Shown here piece by piece: positions 7,052-14,440 of a DNA stretch of 19,616 nt. The notes under the pieces were generated by a model. That model was not told the origin of the DNA, ran no database searches, and saw only the letters and a list, made by a program, of their open reading frames with translations. The stretch is from Limivivens faecihominis (GTDB lineage: Bacteria > Bacillota > Clostridia > Lachnospirales > Lachnospiraceae). The position numbers were made by a program, and so were the translations under genes. The DNA is taken from assembly GCF_020686945.1 (NCBI RefSeq), contig NZ_JAJEPR010000049.1, positions 1 to 19,616 on the forward strand. Direction: 5' to 3'. Numbering within the stretch: the stretch's first letter is position 1; every line of letters begins with the position of its first letter.

Positions 7052-9430
7052 ATGACATGGCCTTTTGAAAATGATACCAGCGCCATTACAAAGAAGCTGG
7101 CAAAGAAAAGTTTGCAAAGCGAGAAGCGCCGGAATCTGATGGTAGTGATCGCCGTTGCGCTGGCGGCATTTCTGATCTGCTTTACGGGAATTGTAGCTAC
7201 TTCCCTGACACAAATGCAGCGCAATCAGGTTGTCGATACTTATGAGGCGGTCTGGCTGGGCGTAGAGGAAAACGACATTGAAACCCTGAAAGGACTGCCG
7301 GAGTTTGAGCGCGTAGGCGGCTACTATATGCTCGGTGAGGAACTTTCGGAACAGGGCTATCATGCCTCTTATGTATATAATGACGCAGAAATGATGGAGA
7401 TTGGGCGCGACCAAATGAAGCTATTGGAGGGGAATCTGCCCCAAAAAGCAAATGAAGTTGTCGTAAGCGAATACTTTCTCTCCACCTATGGAAACAATGC
7501 CAAGATCGGGGACAGTGTGACCTTAGATACCGAGAGTTTTCATGGTGATTATGTCGTTACCGGCATTATGGACAGCGTAAATGAAAAAGAAGCGAATACC
7601 TGCGCTATCATTCTTTCCAAAGCTGCCCTGACAGAATGGAAAGGGTTTGATCCGGCTGGGTATCGCGCCTATGTCCATTTCAAAAACAGCGACCAGTTGG
7701 GCGAGGAACTGATAACCTCTTATTGCAGGGAGATTGCAGAGGAATATCAGCTTCCTAATCCCAGCATGAACAACAAGTATTTTGCTTATGCTTCTAAATC
7801 CTTTGATTTTTTACCGATTGTTGGTGTGATTGTTATTGTTCTGATCGGCGGCTATATTGTGATTCAGAGTATCTTCCGTATCTCCATCAATGACAAAATC
7901 AGGAGCTACGGACAGCTTCGGACGATTGGTGCAACGCCAAAGCAAATCAAGCGGATTGTAAAGCGGGAGGGACGCAAACTCGGCAGTATCGGAATTTTGG
8001 TTGGTACAGTGCTGGGCGTATGCTGCGGTTTTCTTCTGTTTTCCAAGGGATTTAACGCTGTTTCCTATGTCGTTATGGTTTCCCTGACACTCATAAGCAG
8101 TTGGATCATGGTGTCTATTTCCATCCGTAAGCCGGTGAAAATCGCGGCAGGGATTTCCCCCATTGAAGCCGTCCGTTTTACCCCGGTGCAAAAGGACATC
8201 CGCAGCCGGAAAAAGAATATCAAGCTCAATCCTGTTTCAATGGGAATTGCGAATTTTAAGCGTGACCGCAAAAAGACAATCAGTATTGTAGCATCTTTGA
8301 GTATCGGCGGAATTTTGCTGATGGTGGTATCTTCCATTGTTTTAGTGCGCTCACCAGAACAAATTGCGAGATTATATTTTCCTGACAGCGATTACAAAAT
8401 ATATCTCCAAGATCTATCGGAAGAAATGTTAGTAAAAGGTAATCCGCTAAACGAGGAACTAAAGCAGGAAGTTTTATCTGTTGATGGTGTTACGGATATA
8501 ATCGTAGCCAGACAATCGCTCCATACCAGCATTAAAACAGATGCTAACCAAAATTCAGGAATATGTGATACGCTGACCGACCAGAACTATGCTATGGTTG
8601 AGGCTGCATTGACAGAGGGAACGATGCCGACAGATTCTCATAGTATCGTAATTCACGACCAGATTGTAGCGTATTTTGAAGATATGGGCGTCGGTTCCAC
8701 CGTTAAATTTTCTTCAATGGATGGTAAGCAGTCCATCCCTGTTACAATATCGGGAGTGTTTTCCCTTTCAAAAATGCCTGTGATTTTCGGGCATGGACGC
8801 GCTCATACAGATGGCTCTGTTTTCTTTGCTCCAAAAGATTTATTCTACGAACTGTACCCGGAAATTACTACCTTTGATTACTCATGGAGCATTGTAAGCA
8901 ATCCGAAAAAAGCTGAAACTGTAAAAGCTGAACTGAAAAATATTGTAGCCGAACACAGTAACCTTGCTTTAGATGAAATAGATACAGCGATTGCGGCTGA
9001 AAAATCACAAAATTCTGCGGTGTTTGGTAGTATGCAGGTTCTTTCATGGTTGGTGTTCCTCTTTGGCGTTATCAACCTCATCAATACGACCCTCTCTAAT
9101 CAGATGTCCAGAAAACAGGAAAACAGTGTTTTGCGTTCCATTGGTCTGACACAAAAACAGTTATGCAAAATGAATATATGCGAGGGTCTGTGCTATGCGT
9201 TCTTTGCAACATTGGCAATCCTGATTGTCGGATTTCCTATTTCTATTGTTGCAAGTAGAGAAATAAGTATAGCTACTTTTGGCGGAAATGTAGTACCTTA
9301 CAAATTCCCAGTTTTGGAAATGGGATTGTTCATTCTGGTATTATTCGGAATGGAACTGATCTTGTCTGTATGGACAATCCGCAGACAGAAAAAACAATCC
9401 CTGATTGAACAAATGCGGGCAATGGAATAA
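7052..9430 (+). CDS. FtsX-type ABC transporter permease 2
   Basis: A 792-residue paralogue of permease 1 with the same plan: an N-terminal helix (about 28-52), an outside domain, FtsX block 1 (about 252-360, with GQLRTIGATPKQIKRIV), a mid-protein helix (about 410-430, SIVASLSIGGILLMVVSS), a second outside domain, and FtsX block 2 (from about 665, with NSVLRSIGLTQKQL). ATG 7052 follows AAGGAGGTGG, 14 bases after the ATPase stop, so it is cotranscribed and is the ATPase's natural partner. The 5' two thirds have moderate GC like the ATPase, but from about 8340 on the codons turn AT-rich like permease 1, suggesting a mosaic gene. A strong terminator follows. Confidence 0.9.
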   Translation: MTWPFENDTSAITKKLAKKSLQSEKRRNLMVVIAVALAAFLICFTGIVATSLTQMQRNQVVDTYEAVWLGVEENDIETLKGLPEFERVGGYYMLGEELSEQGYHASYVYNDAEMMEIGRDQMKLLEGNLPQKANEVVVSEYFLSTYGNNAKIGDSVTLDTESFHGDYVVTGIMDSVNEKEANTCAIILSKAALTEWKGFDPAGYRAYVHFKNSDQLGEELITSYCREIAEEYQLPNPSMNNKYFAYASKSFDFLPIVGVIVIVLIGGYIVIQSIFRISINDKIRSYGQLRTIGATPKQIKRIVKREGRKLGSIGILVGTVLGVCCGFLLFSKGFNAVSYVVMVSLTLISSWIMVSISIRKPVKIAAGISPIEAVRFTPVQKDIRSRKKNIKLNPVSMGIANFKRDRKKTISIVASLSIGGILLMVVSSIVLVRSPEQIARLYFPDSDYKIYLQDLSEEMLVKGNPLNEELKQEVLSVDGVTDIIVARQSLHTSIKTDANQNSGICDTLTDQNYAMVEAALTEGTMPTDSHSIVIHDQIVAYFEDMGVGSTVKFSSMDGKQSIPVTISGVFSLSKMPVIFGHGRAHTDGSVFFAPKDLFYELYPEITTFDYSWSIVSNPKKAETVKAELKNIVAEHSNLALDEIDTAIAAEKSQNSAVFGSMQVLSWLVFLFGVINLINTTLSNQMSRKQENSVLRSIGLTQKQLCKMNICEGLCYAFFATLAILIVGFPISIVASREISIATFGGNVVPYKFPVLEMGLFILVLFGMELILSVWTIRRQKKQSLIEQMRAME

Positions 9431-9443
9431 TCGTATGGGATCG

Positions 9444-9472
9444 GCGGGGCGGCGTGTGCTGCCCCGCTTTTT
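9444..9472 (+). terminator. Terminator after permease 2
   Basis: The stem GCGGGGCGGC (9444-9453) pairs with GCTGCCCCGC (9458-9467, one mismatch or GU pair) over a GTGT loop and is followed by TTTTT. It ends the transporter operon. Confidence 0.85.
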
Positions 9473-9491
9473 CCGCCATTTCTCAAAAAAA

Positions 9492-9563
9492 TTTTTGAAA
9501 TGTCCGAGCGTTGTAACAATTCAGCCTGTTTTTCTGTCGAAATCAAAGGCACCTCGGACATTT
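9492..9563 (+). promoter_or_regulatory. Orphan fourth copy of the regulator-box region
   Basis: 9492-9518 is identical to 3475-3501, including the inverted regulator box, and CGGACATTT recurs at 9555-9563. The part between has diverged. No -10 sits 6 bp after the last ACATTT and no plus-strand gene follows, so this is probably a relic of a lost module gene. Confidence 0.55.
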
Positions 9564-9655
9564 ATAGTTCTTCCAAAAGTTTGATGATAATATTACCATT
9601 CATGGAAGAAGCAATCTGTTATTGCAATTATGCGAAATTGACGATAGAAAGTTTT

Positions 9656-10696
9656 TCATATCTCGGTCAGCTCAACAATTACATTACTCTGCTGATACAG
9701 CCAGTCCGTAAATTCTTTCGGGCTGGCCGTTCCTGTTTTTACAGCCTTTTTTCTCTGTAAGGCTTCTTTCTTAAAGTCGGAAAAGGAAGCCTGTATTTTT
9801 TCCAGACGGTCAGCCGGAAAGCCTGCGGTATTTTTTACCCGGTTTATTTTGTTGCGCCAGTTCTGGCATTCATTTTTATAAAGCAGGTCATAGTTATTTT
9901 CTCTTGACCTCTCGTCAAATTCCCGCTTGTTTTGAAGCGCCTGTGCTTTTCGGCACTTGTCGCTGCACAGCTCATACCGCTGGCTCTTTGCCAGAAAATA
10001 TTTTCCACAGACCTTGCACCGCCGGAAGCAAAGCCCCCAGTCATTCAGCCTGTTCAGATAATAGGTAATCAACGGGTAGAGGGACGCATAGGCAGACACA
10101 CATTCTTCTGTGCGCCGGTTGTCCGGGAACCAGAGGTCAAGCCGGGTATCTTCTGACGGTGCGCCTTTGAAATAAAGGCTGCCAGCTTGAAATTGTTTCG
10201 GTTTTCCTGTCTCCCTGTCAAAGCTCATGGTTTCGTTTTGGAATACCCCGGTCAGTCTGCTCATTTTATCCATGAAGCGGTCACAGGCAGCGTTACGGTC
10301 ACGGGGTTCTCTGGCAAGCAGATAGCTGTTCCAGATACGGAACGCCACATACATTTTCAGAGGGTCGTTGCTAAGATATTTCTCCCAAAGAAATTCGCTT
10401 GCCGCCTGCTCCAGCTCCGGCTGTTTCCATCGGTTGGAGTGGAGAGCTTGCCGCAGCGGAGAAAGCCCGTATAAGTTCCAGTCTCTGTCCGTGTCACGCT
10501 CAAAGTTTATCAAAAAAGTTCCCAGTGGGCGTGTCATATCACAAAGCACCTCTGCGTTTTGGCTCCCGTTCAGACGGAAGCGGATCTGCTGTTCTTCCCC
10601 AATCAAAATCCGCTCTTTCATTTTCTTCCTGTCCAGCGTCAGGACAAACAAAATCCTTTCAAAACATGGCTCATGCCGTATAAATTGATTCTCCAT
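9656..10696 (-). CDS. DUF6076-type zinc-finger protein of unknown function
   Basis: A 346-residue soluble protein on the opposite strand. It carries a four-cysteine cluster, C227-x2-C230 and C244-x3-C248 (CKVCGKYFLA...ELCSDKC), followed by a basic, charged helical tail, which suggests zinc and perhaps nucleic-acid binding. I recognise this layout as DUF6076, common on Clostridia conjugative and mobilizable elements; its role is not known. The ATG at 10696 is chosen because it follows GGGGATAGGG; in-frame starts further upstream would fall on the promoter's -10 or -35. It has its own promoter and is not part of the transporter or mobilization operons. It could be a defence or maintenance cargo gene, but nothing in the sequence proves this. 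Confidence 0.7.
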   Translation of the reverse strand: MENQFIRHEPCFERILFVLTLDRKKMKERILIGEEQQIRFRLNGSQNAEVLCDMTRPLGTFLINFERDTDRDWNLYGLSPLRQALHSNRWKQPELEQAASEFLWEKYLSNDPLKMYVAFRIWNSYLLAREPRDRNAACDRFMDKMSRLTGVFQNETMSFDRETGKPKQFQAGSLYFKGAPSEDTRLDLWFPDNRRTEECVSAYASLYPLITYYLNRLNDWGLCFRRCKVCGKYFLAKSQRYELCSDKCRKAQALQNKREFDERSRENNYDLLYKNECQNWRNKINRVKNTAGFPADRLEKIQASFSDFKKEALQRKKAVKTGTASPKEFTDWLYQQSNVIVELTEI

Positions 10697-10754
10697 CCCT
10701 ATCCCCTGCCTTTGTTTATGGTAATTATATAATTTAGTTATATCCATTACACTC

Positions 10755-10783
10755 ATGGTATCGCAGAAGCATTGTTTTGTCAA
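10755..10783 (-). promoter_or_regulatory. Promoter of the DUF6076 gene
   Basis: On the minus strand a perfect -35 TTGACA (10783-10778) and TACCAT (10760-10755) are separated by 17 bp. Transcription would start near 10748, leaving about 50 bases of leader before ATG 10696. Confidence 0.65.
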
Positions 10784-10998
10784 GGATAGTCCGCTATGAT
10801 GATTGCAGTTGGTAATTTCGTACCATACAGTACCTTGACAAGTGAATGACCGTCCAAAAGGGATATGACCGGCAGGAGAAGTGACGCATTCGGCGCACCA
10901 ATGCAGGGAAACACCGCAGGAATGGGGCAGGAAAACGGCTTTTGGGGAGAACGGCAGCAGGAAGCATTTTAACCTATTTGATTTATGGGAGGAACAGA

Positions 10999-11229
10999 AT
11001 GAGCAATAAAAAGAGATTGAACAGCTACGAGGATTTACCGCTGGTTCTGGATGTGGCGGACATCCAGCAGATTATGGGAATTTCAAGAGCGAGCGCCTAT
11101 GAGCTGGTACACACCCCCGGCTTTCCGGCGTTCCGCAGTGGCAGGCTTATCAAGGTCAGCAAAACTGCTTTCTTTGAATGGATGGCAAAAGGCTCCGAAA
11201 CCGTACCGGGAAGCGACAAAAAAGCGTGA
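10999..11229 (+). CDS. Small helix-turn-helix protein (excisionase/MerR-like)
   Basis: A 76-residue protein with a winged HTH of the HTH_17 or excisionase type: LDVADIQQIMGISRASAYELV (about 16-36) followed by the FPAFRSGRLIKVSKTAFFEWM wing and helix. ATG 10999 follows GGGAGGAACAG, and in-frame sequence upstream has no ribosome site. It is the first gene of the mobilization block. In such elements proteins like this act as excision directionality factors or as regulators of mobilization; which one applies here cannot be told. It ends in a short basic tail. Confidence 0.75.
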   Translation: MSNKKRLNSYEDLPLVLDVADIQQIMGISRASAYELVHTPGFPAFRSGRLIKVSKTAFFEWMAKGSETVPGSDKKA

Positions 11230-11369
11230 GGTATTATCCCCTGACTGCAATACTGCCGCACTTTCCAAAGGGGCATACAGAGGGAAAAAACCTTAAAAAT
11301 GATACCGAAACGCTACACTAAAACAGCCTATCTGCGTACATCAGATAGAAACGGAGAAAGGAGCCGGTT

Positions 11370-11573
11370 ATGGCAAGAATGAGCAACAAGCGACGGCTGG
11401 AATGGTCTTTCTTCTTAAATGACCGCAGCCGTATCACTTACAACGAACTGTGCCGGAAATGCCAGCACGAATGCAAACAGAGCTTCCGGGCGGTTGTGGT
11501 TGACTGCCCGAAGTATCTTTCCAAGCGTTCCAAGAAAAAGGACAAAACTGCCGGAAACGGCAAAATCCCTTAG
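11370..11573 (+). CDS. Small cysteine-rich basic protein conserved in mobilizable elements
   Basis: A 67-residue basic protein (WSFFLNDRSRITYNELCRKC at about 12-31) with a cysteine pattern C28-x2-C31-x3-C35 and a further Cys in VVDCPKY, ending in a Lys-rich tail. This could be a small zinc finger that binds DNA. ATG 11370 follows GGAGAAAGGAGCC. It lies directly before the candidate oriT, so an accessory role in relaxosome formation is a reasonable guess, but I know no proven function for the family. Confidence 0.6.
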   Translation: MARMSNKRRLEWSFFLNDRSRITYNELCRKCQHECKQSFRAVVVDCPKYLSKRSKKKDKTAGNGKIP

Positions 11574-11576
11574 GAA

Positions 11577-11626
11577 CTAAGGGCGCACTTCTATACATAG
11601 TCTAAAGACCATGTATCGTGCGTCCT
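11577..11626 (-). other. Candidate oriT with MobQ-type nick motif
   Basis: The minus strand at 11590-11579 reads AAGTGCGCCCTT, matching the nick-region core (TAAGTGCGCCCT) of RSF1010-like MobQ plasmids. It lies in a 45-base near-palindrome: GGGCGCAC (11581-11588) pairs with GTGCGTCC (11618-11625), and ATACATAGTCT (11593-11603) pairs with AGACCATGTAT (11606-11616, 10 of 11). The relaxase of the matching family is encoded 550 bases downstream. The exact nick position is not proven. Confidence 0.65.
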
Positions 11627-11859
11627 GTGGAGCTTACCTCTGTCGCTGATAAAATCAGCAATCCGAGGTCTGCGTTCGCTTCGCTCCGACAAGGTGGCTA
11701 CACCCCCTTGCGCCGCTAAGGCGGCTATCCCCTGTGTACCCTCCGAAAAGAGAAATCCGCTCTGCGGTTTTCCCTTTTCGGAGGGTTTTATAGAAGCACT
11801 GACACACGGACTGTCTGCGGATGGTCTTTCTTTATCTTATAAGTAAAGGATGTGAGAAC
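11627..11859 (+). other. Structured non-coding leader before the mobilization genes
   Basis: There is no convincing gene here. It contains hairpins GCTGA-TAAAA-TCAGC (11645-11659) and GCCGC-TAAG-GCGGC (11712-11725), then a large terminator hairpin. This may be the rest of oriT or a leader controlling relaxase expression. Confidence 0.4.
11739..11791 (+). terminator. Long terminator hairpin before the mobilization genes
   Basis: CCCTCCGAAAAG (11739-11750) pairs with CTTTTCGGAGGG (11774-11785), and the inner arms CCGC/GCGG (11757-11760, 11764-11767) extend the stem. TTTTAT follows. The upstream A content could also give weak termination in the other direction. Confidence 0.8.
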
Positions 11860-12177
11860 ATGGAAAAATCTTTGGAACAGTTGAAACAGGAATATGAAAA
11901 AACCACTGTCCTGCTGGAACAGGAAAAACGGAAAATGCAGCGTTTGAAAAACCGGCAGGCGTATCTGGAAAGCGGTTCCCGGAAACAGAGGACGCACCGG
12001 CTGATTACCCGTGGGGCAGCTATTGAGAGCATTGCACCACAGACAAAGGAGCTATCCGAAGCGGAATTTTATTCCCTCATGGAAAGCATTTTGAATCTGC
12101 CGCAGGCGGAGCATTTCATCCGGTCTGCCACAGAGAACCACGCCCGTATTTCCGGGCAGGAGAAAGGCGGTGACTAA
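11860..12177 (+). CDS. DUF3847-type small coiled-coil protein
   Basis: A 105-residue charged protein with an N-terminal coiled coil (about 1-45, MEKSLEQLKQEYEKTTVLLE onward), a basic middle (RKQRTHRLITRGAAIE) and a C-terminal helical part. It matches the DUF3847 family, which is regularly encoded directly before MobA/MobL relaxases and is a good candidate for a relaxosome accessory protein like MobC. ATG 11860 follows AAAGGATGTG; the in-frame upstream codons fall in the leader. Its stop (12175-12177) is two bases before the relaxase frame start, so the two are translationally linked. The function is inferred from position. Confidence 0.75.
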   Translation: MEKSLEQLKQEYEKTTVLLEQEKRKMQRLKNRQAYLESGSRKQRTHRLITRGAAIESIAPQTKELSEAEFYSLMESILNLPQAEHFIRSATENHARISGQEKGGD

Positions 12178-12179
12178 GG

Positions 12180-13652
12180 ATAGCACTTTATCATTTTTCA
12201 ATCGCACAGATCAAGCGCAGCGCCGGTCAGAGCGCCATTGCCAGCGCAGCCTATCGAGCCGGGGAGCGTCTTTACAGCAGCTACTATGGAGAAGTCAGCG
12301 ACTACACCAAAAAGGGCGGCGTGATCGCTTCGGAAATCATGCTGCCGCCCCATGCGCCGGAAATATATCTTGACCGGGCGACCCTCTGGAATGCTGTGGA
12401 GAACTGCGAGAAACATCCAAAAGCACAGCTTGCCTATTCCTTTGATATTGCCATGCAGAATGAATTGACGCTGGAAGAAAACATGGAGCTGGCGAGGAAG
12501 TTCGTACAGGAGCAGTTTGTGACAAAAGGCATGATTGCCGACCTTGCTTTTCACAGCCCGGAGAAAGAGGACGGCGGCATCCCTAACCCGCATTTTCATG
12601 TGATGACAACCATGCGCCCTTTGAACCCGGATGGCACATGGGGACAAAAACAGCGTCGGGAATATCTTCTTGATGAAGATGGAAACCGAATCCGGGATAA
12701 AAACGGCGATTATATGTTTAACGCTGTCCATACAACAGACTGGCATGAGCCGGAAACGCTGGAACACTGGCGGGAGCAGTGGGCGGCTGCCGTTAATACA
12801 AAATTTGAGGAAAAAGGGCTGGATGTGCGTATCGACCACCGTTCCTATGTGCGGCAGGGGCTTGACCTGATACCTACTGTCCACGAGGGAGCTAATGTCC
12901 GGCAGATGGAAGCAAAGGGCATCCGCACCGAGAAAGGGGAACTGAACCGCTGGATTAAAGCCACCAACCGGCTCATGCAGGATGTGAGGAAGAAGATCAA
13001 AGCCCTGTTTGTCTGGATGGCAGAGGTAAAAGAAGAACTTTCCAAACCGCAGACACCGAGCCTTGCCGACCTGTTGATCGCTTATTACAACCAGCGCAAC
13101 GCAGGGGCATGGAGCAATAAAGCCAGAACCGGAAACTTAAAGCAGTTTGCCGAAGCCGTCAATTATCTGACGGAAAACAAGCTGCTCACATTAGAGGATT
13201 TGCAGGAGCGTCTTTCCTCTGTCAACGAAGAATTTGAAGCGTTAAGCGACTCCATGAAAAAGAAATCTGCCCGGATAAAGGAATTGCAGGAATTGATACG
13301 GGAGGGCGAGAATTACCAGCGGCTAAAACCTGTTCATACGGAATTGAACAATATCAAGTTTAAGAAACAGAGGGAGAAATTTGAAACATCCCACGATGCG
13401 GAGTTACGGCTGTTTTATGCCGCCCGCCGTATTTTGAAAGAAAAACTGGACGGAAAACCCATTGCCCTGAAAGCATGGAAACAGGAATACGCACAGTTAA
13501 AAACAGAGTATGCCGAACTGTCTCCGCAGCACAAGCCACTCCGGGAGGAAGTCATACGGCTACGGCAGGTGCAGAACGCCGTAGATACCGCACTGCGCCG
13601 GAGGGAGCAGCCACAGGCAGTACAGAGAAAGAAACATGAGATGGAGCTATGA
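12180..13652 (+). CDS. mobA: MobA/MobL (MobQ-family) relaxase without a standard start codon
   Basis: The frame encodes a 490-residue relaxase that would nick oriT and carry the strand to a recipient. Motif I SAAYRAGERLYSS with catalytic Tyr25 and motif III NPHFHVMTT (His138 and His140) are intact. A long helical C-terminal part follows (from about 300). Homology begins right at 12180 (ALYHFSIAQIKRSAGQSAIA), but that codon is ATA. The frame is closed 9 bases earlier by TGA, and the first GTG (12321) or ATG (12339) would remove the catalytic Tyr. The ATA stands two bases after the DUF3847 stop with AAAGGCGG at proper distance, so it either serves as a rare start or is an ATG-to-ATA lesion. Next in the operon is the primase-like gene. 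Confidence 0.85.
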   Translation: MALYHFSIAQIKRSAGQSAIASAAYRAGERLYSSYYGEVSDYTKKGGVIASEIMLPPHAPEIYLDRATLWNAVENCEKHPKAQLAYSFDIAMQNELTLEENMELARKFVQEQFVTKGMIADLAFHSPEKEDGGIPNPHFHVMTTMRPLNPDGTWGQKQRREYLLDEDGNRIRDKNGDYMFNAVHTTDWHEPETLEHWREQWAAAVNTKFEEKGLDVRIDHRSYVRQGLDLIPTVHEGANVRQMEAKGIRTEKGELNRWIKATNRLMQDVRKKIKALFVWMAEVKEELSKPQTPSLADLLIAYYNQRNAGAWSNKARTGNLKQFAEAVNYLTENKLLTLEDLQERLSSVNEEFEALSDSMKKKSARIKELQELIREGENYQRLKPVHTELNNIKFKKQREKFETSHDAELRLFYAARRILKEKLDGKPIALKAWKQEYAQLKTEYAELSPQHKPLREEVIRLRQVQNAVDTALRRREQPQAVQRKKHEMEL

Positions 13653-13699
13653 TATAACCGGCAGCTTTACCGCTACCAGTATTTTTATGGAGGGAGCAT

Positions 13700-14440
13700 T
13701 TGAATGTATTTGAAGCGGTGAAACAGTCTGTTACCACCCGGCAGGCTGCTTCATTCTATGGAATCCGGGTGGGGAGAAACGGCATGGTCTGCTGTCCATT
13801 CCACAATGACCGCACGCCCAGCATGAAAGTGGACAGCCGCTTTTACTGCTTCGGCTGCGGGGCTTCCGGGGATGTGATCGACTTTGCCGCTTTGCTGCAT
13901 GGATTGGGGAAACGGGAAGCTGCGGTCAGGCTTGCGGAGGACTTCGGCGTTTCCTATGAGAAATCCGGCAATGCGCCGCCAGATAGGAAGCGTCACAACA
14001 GGTCACAGCCCCGACAAAAATCAGCGGAGCAGAGATTTCAGGAAACGGAACGGTATTGTTTCCGGGTGCTATGCGATTATCTGCGCCTGCTGGAGCATTG
14101 GAAAACAGCACACGCCCCACAGCCGCAGGATGCCATCTGGCATCCTCTTTTTGTGGAAGCGTTGCAGAGGATAAGCTACACAGAATACCTTTTGGATATT
14201 TTGTTATACGGAGAAATAGAAGAAAAAGCGGCATTGATCGCCGCACAGGGAAAGGAGGTGTTGCGGCTTGAACAGCGAATTTCAGAGCTTGCCGCCGGAA
14301 ACGCAGGAAGCGGTCAAAAGGACGATGGACACAATGGAACCGGCGCAGACACCGGCAGAAATCCGGGAAACATTAGAGGGGACGCAGAAAGGCGGCGTGA
14401 AGAACAGCATCCGAAACTGCCTGACGGTGTTCCAGCGTGA
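13700..14440 (+). CDS. CHC2 zinc-finger primase-like protein
   Basis: A 246-residue protein with a DnaG-type CHC2 zinc finger: C32-PF-H35 and C50-x2-C53 (CPFHNDRTPS...FYCFGCGASGD). The GDVIDFAALLHGLG segment that follows is also typical. No TOPRIM domain is present; the rest is charged and ends in a low-complexity Gly/Asp/Arg tail. It is therefore a DNA-binding primase fragment type common on these elements, probably acting with the VirE-type ATPase in element replication. The TTG start at 13700 is supported by GGAGGG six bases upstream and by homology beginning at NVFEAVKQ. The last 173 bases overlap the next gene in another frame. Confidence 0.82.
   Translation: MNVFEAVKQSVTTRQAASFYGIRVGRNGMVCCPFHNDRTPSMKVDSRFYCFGCGASGDVIDFAALLHGLGKREAAVRLAEDFGVSYEKSGNAPPDRKRHNRSQPRQKSAEQRFQETERYCFRVLCDYLRLLEHWKTAHAPQPQDAIWHPLFVEALQRISYTEYLLDILLYGEIEEKAALIAAQGKEVLRLEQRISELAAGNAGSGQKDDGHNGTGADTGRNPGNIRGDAERRREEQHPKLPDGVPA

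Noticed and set aside
10801..10860. Promoter for the HTH gene at TTGACA 10835-10840
   Set aside because: There is no acceptable -10 at 16-18 bp, and the gene starts 160 bases further on.
12170..12373. Open frame MTKDSTLSFFNRTDQ at the relaxase start
   Set aside because: It is the relaxase 5' region in a wrong frame. The neighbouring frame carries the conserved relaxase motif I without a break.
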